Below, in pieces: positions 25,007 through 29,322 of a stretch of 34,987 nucleotides of DNA; position 1 is the first letter of the stretch; the number at the start of each line of letters is the position of its first letter. The notes under the pieces were generated by a model. The model did no database searches and was not told the origin of the DNA. It worked only from the letters and a program-made list of their open reading frames with translations. Made by a program: the position numbers and the translations under genes. This DNA comes from a virus, in IMG/VR virus record IMGVR_UViG_3300024264_000093, positions 1 to 34,987 of that record; one strand, given 5' to 3'.

Positions 25007-25260
25007 TTCCTTAATTATTGCGTGTGTGCGTGTGTGTGTTTATTCCTTTTTATTATTGTTATTCTTTTATTGTTATTCTTTTTATTACTGTTTGTTTTAT
25101 GGTTTCTTATTTGCCGTATGAGATTGTATCAGCTAAGTGTATATTCAAATGTAAATCATTGCTCCCTTTATATGCTATCAAATAAACTATTTCTTTTATG
25201 ACATCAATAATATTTTTTACATTGCAATAATATTGCCGTTCTTATCCTACCTTGTAACGC

Positions 25261-25290
25261 TTGCCATGCCTTGAGTTATACGCTTATAAA
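25261..25290 (+). promoter_or_regulatory. Candidate rightward promoter P-early 1
   Basis: TTGCCA (25261-25266) and TATAAA (25285-25290) are separated by 18 bases, each one mismatch from the sigma-70 hexamers. They lie about 80 bases upstream of the first rightward gene. The call is based on sequence alone. Confidence 0.45.
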
Positions 25291-25309
25291 AAATATTTGC
25301 TTGTAGGTA

Positions 25310-25338
25310 TTGACATATAGAACAACGTTCATTAAGTT
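25310..25338 (+). promoter_or_regulatory. Candidate rightward promoter P-early 2 (perfect -35)
   Basis: A perfect TTGACA (25310-25315) is followed after 17 bases by TAAGTT (25333-25338), which is weak at the -10. A TATTAT at 25341-25346 is too far for normal spacing. Another isolated TTGACA with a weak -10 stands before the 29384 operon, so the two rightward operons may share an activator-dependent promoter type. Confidence 0.4.
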
Positions 25339-25372
25339 AGTATTATATTTTAATTTAGCAAAGGTTAAAAAC

Positions 25373-25984
25373 ATGAACGTACATATATCTAAAATGACAG
25401 GCAAGCTTGACGGCTTTCAAGCAATATCAACCAACACCATGACAAATCAATTTTGTATTAAACAAAATGCAAGTAATAAAGAAGATAATATTTGCACGAA
25501 ATGTTACAGTCATACAATGCTTAAAAGCTATAGAAAGAACATGCAACCAAGCTTACAACGTAACAGTGATTTATTAAGTACTAAGGTTCTAGAACATAAT
25601 CAACTACCAACGATATTAAACGCTTTCTTTCGTTTCAACGCTCATGGTGAATTAATAAATGAAACTCATTTAATAAACCTTGTAAACATAGCTTTGCATA
25701 ATCCACACTGTAACTTTGCATTATGGACGAAAAGAAACGATATTATTGCGAAATACTTCAAGTATAATGATAAACCTAAAAACTTAATACTTGTTTATAG
25801 TAATTCTAAGATATCTAACATTATGCAAAAATTACCTAAGTACTTTGATAAAACCTTTAACAACGTACTTGAAGATGAACACGTTGAAAAACAGAATTGC
25901 ACTGGTCAACAATGCAAGAATTGCTTGCTATGTTATCAACATAACGAAGTTACAACAATCGTTGAGAAAGTTAAAAAGTATTAA
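25373..25984 (+). CDS. Cys-rich Gp88-like protein (putative metal/Fe-S protein)
   Basis: The 203-residue product starts at ATG 25373 with AAAGG upstream; the longer frame would begin at TTG inside a promoter -35. The N-terminal part contains C28 and 'NICTKCYSHTMLKSYRKNMQ' (C41, C44, then Tyr). The middle holds 'FFRFNAHGELINETHLINLV' and 'NPHCNFALWTKRNDII', and the C-terminus has the cluster C176-x4-C181-x2-C184-x2-C187. This resembles the mycobacteriophage gene product 88 family (CxxCY, then RF..GD[FL] and [FW]xxTK elements), sometimes compared with radical-SAM-like folds. There is no CxxxCxxC, so radical SAM chemistry is not established. As the first early gene it may act on the host. Confidence 0.6.
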   Translation: MNVHISKMTGKLDGFQAISTNTMTNQFCIKQNASNKEDNICTKCYSHTMLKSYRKNMQPSLQRNSDLLSTKVLEHNQLPTILNAFFRFNAHGELINETHLINLVNIALHNPHCNFALWTKRNDIIAKYFKYNDKPKNLILVYSNSKISNIMQKLPKYFDKTFNNVLEDEHVEKQNCTGQQCKNCLLCYQHNEVTTIVEKVKKY

Positions 25985-25997
25985 CGCTTATACTCTT

Positions 25998-26039
25998 ATA
26001 ATACAGGTTAACGCCTGTATTATGGGAGCGTAAACGCTC
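25998..26039 (+). promoter_or_regulatory. Tandem stem-loops before the 55-residue gene
   Basis: The first stem, ATAATACAGG-TTAACG-CCTGTATTAT (25998-26023), is a perfect 10-bp stem with a six-base loop. The second, GAGCG-TAAA-CGCTC (26026-26039), follows after two bases. They are followed by ATAACCTAGCAA and an AAAAGGACG ribosome site. With no T-run, they look like RNA-processing or stability elements rather than intrinsic terminators. Confidence 0.6.
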
Positions 26040-26070
26040 ATAACCTAGCAATAACAAAAGGACGTATAAT

Positions 26071-26238
26071 ATGATTAAAAAATATAAAGCAACAATAGAA
26101 TTGTCTATAATTGTACAAGATGAAAAGACAGAAAAAGCAACACTTGAACAAATAGAAAACAAACTTGATGAACAAGCAAGAGATATAGCAGAAGATCGAG
26201 ATGCAAAAATATCTATTACTAACTTTTACGAGGCATAA
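26071..26238 (+). CDS. 55-residue hypothetical early protein
   Basis: The short frame starts at ATG 26071 after AAAAGGACGTATAAT and ends TAA 26238; the next ATG overlaps by design two bases later. The protein begins MIKKYKATIELSIIVQDEKT and is a charged beta-alpha unit (segment 'EKATLEQIENKLDEQA') without cysteines. No family is recognised. Reality is supported by the ribosome site, the upstream stem-loops and the tight junction with the next gene. Confidence 0.65.
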   Translation: MIKKYKATIELSIIVQDEKTEKATLEQIENKLDEQARDIAEDRDAKISITNFYEA

Positions 26239-26239
26239 C

Positions 26240-26380
26240 ATGACAAGCATAATAAAAGGTTATCTAAAGTTTTTAGGTTTAATAATATCAGCTATCATAA
26301 CAGTCTATATAATTTACTATTCAATATGGTTTTTATGTTTACTCAATGATAATTGCTATCACAATAATTTTAGCATCTAA
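26240..26380 (+). CDS. 46-residue single-TM early protein
   Basis: The frame starts at ATG 26240 with GAGG eight bases upstream, one base after the preceding TAA. It encodes MTSIIKGYLKFLGLIISAII followed by more hydrophobic residues, giving one membrane helix at about residues 10-35 and a polar tail with two cysteines. Tiny membrane proteins in early phage regions often target host envelope functions or superinfection, but nothing specific can be said here. Confidence 0.6.
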   Translation: MTSIIKGYLKFLGLIISAIITVYIIYYSIWFLCLLNDNCYHNNFSI

Positions 26381-26393
26381 AAACAAATAGCAT

Positions 26394-26462
26394 TGTAAAG
26401 GTTAGATTATACTAGCCTTTACATTTACAAGCCTGTTACAGGCTTAAAACGGCACTAATGCC
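26394..26462 (+). promoter_or_regulatory. Three consecutive stem-loops in an intergenic leader
   Basis: The 110-bp gap after the 46-residue gene carries three stems. TGTAAAGGTTAG-ATTATA-CTAGCCTTTACA (26394-26423) is 12 bp with one G-U; AAGCCTG-TTA-CAGGCTT (26429-26445) is a perfect 7 bp; GGCA-CTAA-TGCC (26451-26462) is 4 bp. ATAACTAGCAAAAGAG and a start codon follow. The end of the array mirrors 26026-26060, where a short GC stem with a TAA-containing loop is also followed by ATAAC(C)TAGCAA. Confidence 0.6.
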
Positions 26463-26490
26463 ATAACTAGCAAAAGAGAAAGACAATAAC

Positions 26491-26706
26491 ATGATAAAAC
26501 AAAAAATAGATATTACACCTAGTTGGAAAGCAACAAGCGAAATTATAATTATGGTTTTGCAAAATAAAAAGTTAGATGCAAAAGGATTGCAGAACGCTTT
26601 TGAAATGATACGAGAAATGGGAAGTAAATTTGATCTTGCCAACAATGAATTAAAAAAACTAGCAAAAGAGAAAGGACAACAACATGACAAACAACATGCA
26701 ATATAA
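26491..26706 (+). CDS. 71-residue hypothetical early protein
   Basis: Starting at ATG 26491 after AAAGAGAAAGACAATAAC, the product is hydrophilic and helical (MIKQKIDITPSWKATSEIII, then 'AFEMIREMGSKFDLANNELK'). Its C-terminal 'LAKEKG' codons reproduce the 16-base string CTAGCAAAAGAGAAAG that also lies upstream of this gene, where it serves as the ribosome site. In the coding copy it does the same for the next gene. No family is recognised. Confidence 0.6.
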   Translation: MIKQKIDITPSWKATSEIIIMVLQNKKLDAKGLQNAFEMIREMGSKFDLANNELKKLAKEKGQQHDKQHAI

Positions 26707-26932
26707 AAAAGCTTTAGCTAATGTTTTGTACTATCAAGCGTTAGCTATGAATAAAGCAGAACTTCAACCTGTTTTATTCTTTGAAGAATTAACAACAGAC
26801 TTTTGGACAGTTCAACAATGCCGTATTCAGTACGTCAAAGACCAATTAGAATTTATTGAAGATGGCAACATTGATGATGACATTGAAGAAACTTGGAAAA
26901 AAGTATTTAACAATGAGGAGCAAGTAACATGA
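26684..26932 (+). CDS. 82-residue hypothetical early protein
   Basis: The product starts MTNNMQYKKALANVLYYQAL and is acidic and helical, with 'FEELTTDFWTVQQCRIQYVK' in the middle and the tail 'NNEEQVT'. It overlaps the preceding gene by 23 bases, using a ribosome site inside it (AGAAAGGACAACAAC). A second possible start is Met5 at 26696. Its last eight codons lie inside a perfect 31-bp repeat shared with the next gene. Function unknown. Confidence 0.6.
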   Translation: MTNNMQYKKALANVLYYQALAMNKAELQPVLFFEELTTDFWTVQQCRIQYVKDQLEFIEDGNIDDDIEETWKKVFNNEEQVT

Positions 26933-26937
26933 CAAAA
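26907..26937 (+). repeat. 31-bp direct repeat, copy 1 (gene-junction cassette)
   Basis: TTAACAATGAGGAGCAAGTA plus the next 11 bases are identical to 27077-27107. The repeat covers the last codons of one gene (NNEEQVT), the GAGGAG ribosome site, the ATGA stop/start overlap and the first codons (MTK) of the next gene. The copies are exactly 170 bp apart. Confidence 0.9.
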
Positions 26938-27102
26938 GAACAACAACAAAAAATAATCGATCTTGTTAAAAGAGAAATTGAAATTAACAAAGAGCATCAT
27001 TATTCAACTATCACAGATGGAACGTCAGATCTTTCACAAGGTAGATTAGAATTTGCAGAAAGCCTTTTAGAAATAATTAACAATGAGGAGCAAGTAACAT
27101 GA
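26929..27102 (+). CDS. 57-residue hypothetical early protein bracketed by 31-bp repeats
   Basis: The frame starts at ATG 26929, overlapping the previous stop (ATGA), and ends TGA 27102, again overlapping the next ATG. The product starts MTKEQQQKIIDLVKREIEIN and ends 'LLEIINNEEQVT', the same tail as the preceding 82-residue protein. It is hydrophilic and helical. The repeats at both ends mean recombination could remove or insert this gene with no scar. Function unknown. Confidence 0.65.
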   Translation: MTKEQQQKIIDLVKREIEINKEHHYSTITDGTSDLSQGRLEFAESLLEIINNEEQVT

Positions 27103-27107
27103 CAAAA
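27077..27107 (+). repeat. 31-bp direct repeat, copy 2 (gene-junction cassette)
   Basis: Identical to 26907-26937; it forms the junction between the 57-residue gene and the gene at 27099. Confidence 0.9.
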
Positions 27108-27329
27108 AAAAATGAATGGCAAATAGAAAGAGAAAAGCAACAAGCCAAAAATAAAAAAGCAATGGCAAGCTTAACGTCAGAACAGATGCAAGCAATCAAG
27201 CAAACTCACAAAGCGTTAAGAGATGCTTTAAGTATGCTTACAGATTGCCATGATTTGTACTTGTCAGACATTAACAAGCTGAATGATGCTTTTTGGTCTA
27301 TCAATCATCAATTTAACTTAGAAGATTAA
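27099..27329 (+). CDS. 76-residue hypothetical early protein
   Basis: The product starts MTKKNEWQIEREKQQAKNKK, a strongly charged helix, followed by 'MQAIKQTHKALRDALSMLTD' and an acidic end. It could form a coiled coil. It overlaps the previous stop by four bases, with GAGGAG upstream inside the repeat. No known family is visible. Confidence 0.6.
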   Translation: MTKKNEWQIEREKQQAKNKKAMASLTSEQMQAIKQTHKALRDALSMLTDCHDLYLSDINKLNDAFWSINHQFNLED

Positions 27330-27337
27330 AAATAAAA

Positions 27338-27367
27338 AGGAGTTGCATACATGACAATGCAACTCCT
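27338..27367 (+). promoter_or_regulatory. Stem-loop enclosing the ribosome site of a leader ORF
   Basis: AGGAGTTGCAT (27338-27348) pairs perfectly with ATGCAACTCCT (27357-27367), an 11-bp stem with an 8-base loop (ACATGACA). The left arm includes the AAGGAG ribosome site, and the loop holds an ATG with good spacing to it. The stem would therefore hide the ribosome site of the leader ORF at 27351. It could act as an on/off element before the HTH gene. Confidence 0.6.
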
Positions 27368-27407
27368 CAACCTAGCAAAGGTAAAGGAGAAATTACCATG
27401 CAATTAA
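27351..27407 (+). CDS. Possible 18-residue leader peptide before the XRE regulator
   Basis: ATG 27351 lies eight bases after AAGGAG and opens an 18-codon frame (MTMQLLNLAKVKEKLPCN) that ends at TAA 27405-27407, ten bases into the XRE regulator gene. Such a stop/start overlap would couple translation of the regulator to the leader. The peptide has no obvious attenuation codon run. The frame could be fortuitous, since the CTAGCAAAGGTAAAGGAG block inside it is also the regulator's own ribosome site. Confidence 0.35.
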   Translation: MTMQLLNLAKVKEKLPCN

Positions 27408-27577
27408 CAAAAGAGCAATTCAAAAAGGTCAGAACAGATTTGCAGTATACTCAAAACGAGTTGGCAAAATTACTAGGAGTAACAATAAGAGCTATAAACT
27501 ATTATGAGTCAGGACAGAGACCAATTAGTAAAACAGTTTCTATTTTACTGCATAGAATTTATCAAGATGAGAAATAG
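27398..27577 (+). CDS. XRE/Cro-like HTH regulator (59 residues)
   Basis: The frame starts at ATG 27398 after AAAGGAGAAATTACC. The whole 59-residue product is one helix-turn-helix domain: 'FKKVRTDLQYTQNELAKLLG' (scaffold and first HTH helix), 'VTIRAINYYESGQRPI' (recognition helix and the conserved Y-E-x-G-x-R-x-I turn of the HTH_3 family) and a short C-terminal helix. There is no oligomerisation or cleavage domain, so it is Cro-sized. It is likely a regulator of phage early genes, and possibly the antagonist of the regulator at 29054-29269. Confidence 0.85.
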   Translation: MQLTKEQFKKVRTDLQYTQNELAKLLGVTIRAINYYESGQRPISKTVSILLHRIYQDEK

Positions 27578-27587
27578 GAGAGAGACA

Positions 27588-27725
27588 ATGAACAGATATT
27601 ATGTAGAAGTAGAACACCCTGTAAGCAACAATATTGTATATCTTTATATGTTTGCTTATGATTCTAAACAAATAATCGATATGATTGATGGAGTTATAGT
27701 AAGCATAGAAAAAGTATATGAATAA
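27588..27725 (+). CDS. 45-residue hypothetical early protein
   Basis: The product MNRYYVEVEHPVSNNIVYLY, continuing 25 more residues, starts at ATG 27588 after a strong GGAGAGAGACA site, 10 bases downstream of the regulator stop. A longer in-frame extension to 27504 would lie inside the regulator gene and lacks a ribosome site. The content is a small beta-alpha-beta type fold (alternating hydrophobics, then 'DSKQIIDMIDGVIVSIE'). Family unknown. Confidence 0.6.
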   Translation: MNRYYVEVEHPVSNNIVYLYMFAYDSKQIIDMIDGVIVSIEKVYE

Positions 27726-27730
27726 TTAAA

Positions 27731-27755
27731 TAAAAAAAAGAGAGCCTATCTCTAT
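27731..27755 (-). terminator. Probable intrinsic terminator for the leftward operon
   Basis: On the minus strand AGAGA-TAGGC-TCTCT forms a 5-bp stem followed immediately by a run of T residues (A-run at 27732-27739 on the plus strand). It would stop leftward transcription from the 29269-27940 operon before it enters the plus-strand genes. Confidence 0.5.
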
Positions 27756-27758
27756 TAT

Positions 27759-27796
27759 ATGCACTGATATATCTATGCACTGCTATATCAGTGCAT
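27759..27796. terminator. 13-bp perfect stem in the convergent intergenic region
   Basis: ATGCACTGATATA (27759-27771) pairs perfectly with TATATCAGTGCAT (27784-27796) across a 12-base loop that itself contains a third ATGCACTG. It lies between the ends of convergent operons (27725 and 27940), so bidirectional termination or RNA stabilisation is likely, though no long T-run follows on the plus side. The remaining bases to 27939 are AT-rich with an 8-bp inverted repeat ATAGTTTA/TAAACTAT (27834-27841, 27864-27871) and no gene. Confidence 0.5.
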
Positions 27797-27939
27797 TGAT
27801 ATATTACAAACTCTAATATTTTTATTTAATTTTATAGTTTACATTAATCAAAGCTTAGATACATAAACTATGTTTTGCTTATTGCCATACGGATTTGCTT
27901 AGGACAGCAAAGCTGATTTTACAAAAGAGAAAAATCTTG

Positions 27940-28200
27940 TCAAGAAAATAATTTATCTTGGATATTTTTACTAACATAACCATGCACAAAACGAGTTACA
28001 TCTCTCATACGTCTTTCAGTATCAGATAGCTCTGTATAGTACACCCAATAAGCTTCTAACGTCATTCTTGCCATAGGTTCATTGACATTGGGCAACACTT
28101 TAAAAGCAAGAAGAACTTCTATATATTTTTCTTTTGTTTTGCAAAGACGAGCTTGCTTTTTAAATACTTGGAAATCATTTTTTGCCATTGATACACTCAT
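27940..28200 (-). CDS. Hypothetical protein at the end of the leftward early operon
   Basis: The product is 86 residues if started at ATG 28200 (MSVSMAKNDFQVFKKQARLC). In-frame ATGs also occur at 28215 and 28188, and the latter has GAGTG five bases upstream. The protein is helical and basic ('TKEKYIEVLLAFKVLPNVNE', 'YYTELSDTERRMRDVTRFVH'). It overlaps the DUF6378-like gene's stop. No family is recognised. The terminators at 27731-27796 follow. Confidence 0.6.
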   Translation of the reverse strand: MSVSMAKNDFQVFKKQARLCKTKEKYIEVLLAFKVLPNVNEPMARMTLEAYWVYYTELSDTERRMRDVTRFVHGYVSKNIQDKLFS

Positions 28201-28441
28201 GGTAAGTAAGGGCATAGCCTAAAATATCTTGTATGGAATCTTCATGGTTAGGAGTTTCCATCAACCTAGCTTGTTTAACGGCTATCATACAAAGAGCCAC
28301 TTGCTCAGGTGTAACCTCAGTATTTAACAGGACAGACCATAGACGAGAAATGCGAGTATGATTATCTAAAATAGAACCATAGTCTTGTCCTCTATCTTTC
28401 ACAACATCAGCCGTCTTTTTTAGTAACTCAAATTTATCCAT
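28175..28441 (-). CDS. DUF6378-like phage protein
   Basis: The product is 88 residues from ATG 28441 (MDKFELLKKTADVVKDRGQD), overlapping the previous stop by eight bases. The patterns 'DRGQDYGSILDNHTRISRLW', 'EVTPEQVALCMIAVKQARLM' and 'HEDSIQDILGYALTYHE' match a small all-helical phage family (DUF6378). Its conserved His/Glu/Asp residues are reminiscent of MazG-like nucleotide pyrophosphohydrolases, but activity is unknown. It lies in the resolvase operon, suggesting nucleic acid or nucleotide metabolism. Confidence 0.7.
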   Translation of the reverse strand: MDKFELLKKTADVVKDRGQDYGSILDNHTRISRLWSVLLNTEVTPEQVALCMIAVKQARLMETPNHEDSIQDILGYALTYHECINGKK

Positions 28442-28688
28442 AGTAATCACAACTTTCCTTAGCTTCTTCTATCGTGGCTCTTGTAATAAACACAGGTGTA
28501 AACTTACCAGCATAAGCACCAACTACATTGAAATGAAAATACTCTAACGCTTCTTCTTCTGTCATGCCATCTCTTTTCATAAGCACATCTAAACATATCG
28601 TACTGTCATAGACTGCAACTTCATCTGCATTTGGACAAGGTATTGTTATACCTATAAATGCTCTTTCAAATCCATCAGCTAATAACAT
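28434..28688 (-). CDS. Conserved small phage protein
   Basis: The 84-residue product has the recognisable phage pattern 'MLLADGFERAFIGI', 'VYDSTICLDVLMKRDGMTEE', 'EALEYFHFNVVGAYAGKFTP' and 'VFI'. Proteins with this D-G-M-T-x-E-E-A-x-E-[YF]-x-x-F-N-V-x-G-A-[YW] core are common in phages and of unknown function. A GGGAGAG ribosome site within the resolvase gene's last codons precedes the start, and the genes overlap by 14 bases. Confidence 0.75.
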   Translation of the reverse strand: MLLADGFERAFIGITIPCPNADEVAVYDSTICLDVLMKRDGMTEEEALEYFHFNVVGAYAGKFTPVFITRATIEEAKESCDYYG

Positions 28689-29064
28689 CTCTCTCCCTCA
28701 CTATGTAAAACCATGTTTCTATATCAACCTCACAAACTAAATCATGTCCAGCACTAAAGTTCCTAGACAATACATCAATAGGAATAACACACTTTATTGG
28801 ACAGTTGTTAAACTTGTATATCAATACAGGTGTTAAGTTCAAACGCTTTGCAGCTTCTCTTGTTTGTTGCAACCAAGATTGCTTATAAGTTGTTCCTTTT
28901 TGGTACGCTTTACACTCAATAGACCACCTGGGAATAATTATATCAGCCTGTCCTTTAGCTTGGTATTGGTCTAGGTTTCTCTTGGCATCTATATTTAGAT
29001 TGTCTTTGATTAACTTGCATATCTTTCTTTCAAAAGATGCACCCTTGTTGCGACTATCTGCCAT
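28675..29064 (-). CDS. PD-(D/E)XK nuclease, Holliday-junction-resolvase-like
   Basis: The 129-residue product shows a compact PD-(D/E)XK core: 'NKGASFERKICKLIKDNLNI' with E12, 'QAKGQADIII' with D41, then 'WSIECKAYQKG' with E50-x-K52 and a following helix 'WLQQTREAAKRLNLTPVLIY'. This order and size fit archaeal-type Hjc/phage resolvase-like nucleases or VRR-type endonucleases. It would process recombination or replication branches before packaging. It overlaps the regulator gene by 11 bases. Confidence 0.75.
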   Translation of the reverse strand: MADSRNKGASFERKICKLIKDNLNIDAKRNLDQYQAKGQADIIIPRWSIECKAYQKGTTYKQSWLQQTREAAKRLNLTPVLIYKFNNCPIKCVIPIDVLSRNFSAGHDLVCEVDIETWFYIVRERDVIS

Positions 29065-29269
29065 CTATCATTCTCTCTTGCATTTGTTTTAAGAAATCAT
29101 TTGCTGATACCTGACCAAGCGTGGCTAACTCTATCTTGTTCATTGTATCAGGACTAGGAAATCTTTCAGACTTTAATAACCTACAAATAGCTGAACGAGT
29201 TAATCCTGATTTGATGGCAAACTTATTCTGTGTAAGTTTATTCTGCTTTATGTAATCAATTAATTTCAT
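29054..29269 (-). CDS. CI/Cro-type HTH regulator with leaderless mRNA
   Basis: The 71-residue product begins at ATG 29269 (MKLIDYIKQNKLTQNKFAIK). A longer frame would begin at TTG 29296, inside the promoter. The HTH reads 'LTQNKFAIKSGLTRSAICRL' followed by 'LKSERFPSPDTMNKIE', typical of the lambda-repressor-like fold. There is no C-terminal LexA-like domain. The -10 element ends six bases before the ATG, so the transcript should start at or next to the A of ATG, as for lambda cI from PRM. It is the first gene of the leftward resolvase operon and sits beside dyad operator sequences. Confidence 0.82.
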   Translation of the reverse strand: MKLIDYIKQNKLTQNKFAIKSGLTRSAICRLLKSERFPSPDTMNKIELATLGQVSANDFLKQMQERMIDGR

Positions 29270-29275
29270 ACTGCT

Positions 29276-29304
29276 ATAATATTTAGTTGTTGACAATCTG
29301 TCAA
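29276..29304 (-). promoter_or_regulatory. Strong leftward promoter (TTGACA-17-TATTAT) giving a leaderless transcript
   Basis: On the minus strand the -35 TTGACA (29304-29299) and -10 TATTAT (29281-29276) are separated by exactly 17 bases. Transcription would begin about 29269, the first base of the regulator's start codon. Confidence 0.75.
29290..29304. promoter_or_regulatory. Putative operator dyad TTGACA-ATC-TGTCAA
   Basis: A perfect 6-bp inverted repeat with a 3-base centre overlaps the leftward -35. A third TTGACA half-site lies at 29323-29328. It is likely to be bound by the adjacent HTH regulator or the Cro-like protein at 27398; this is inference from position. Confidence 0.5.
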
Positions 29305-29322
29305 TTATAATTAAATAATATG

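Larger units (their letters stand above)
24923..25372. other. Gene-free divergent region (candidate packaging, origin and promoter region)
   Basis: These 450 bp separate the leftward virion genes from the rightward early genes, and I see no convincing gene in them. From left to right they contain a GC-rich island with alternating GT/GC runs (24957-25006), a GTGTGTG run (25020-25040), a strongly T-rich tract with repeated TTATTGTTATTCTTTT (about 25040-25110), two copies of CAATAATATT 20 bp apart (25205-25214, 25225-25234), and two rightward promoter candidates. A non-coding junction beside the small terminase is where pac/cos sites and early promoters are commonly found. Confidence 0.6.

Noticed and set aside
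25310-25984. Longer form of the Gp88-like protein starting at 25310
   Set aside because: The start would be a TTG that is part of the TTGACA promoter element. ATG 25373 has AAAGG upstream.
25373-25984. Radical SAM enzyme
   Set aside because: The canonical CxxxCxxC cluster is absent; the CxxC and C-terminal cluster fit other metal sites, so only a Gp88-like call is made.
26026-26462. Intrinsic terminators at the early stem-loops
   Set aside because: The stems are not followed by T-runs on the transcribed strand, and genes continue directly downstream, so they are described as leader stem-loops instead.
29054-29296. Longer form of the HTH regulator starting at 29296
   Set aside because: It would start at TTG inside the -35/-10 region of its own promoter. 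ATG 29269 fits the HTH domain start and the expected transcription start.
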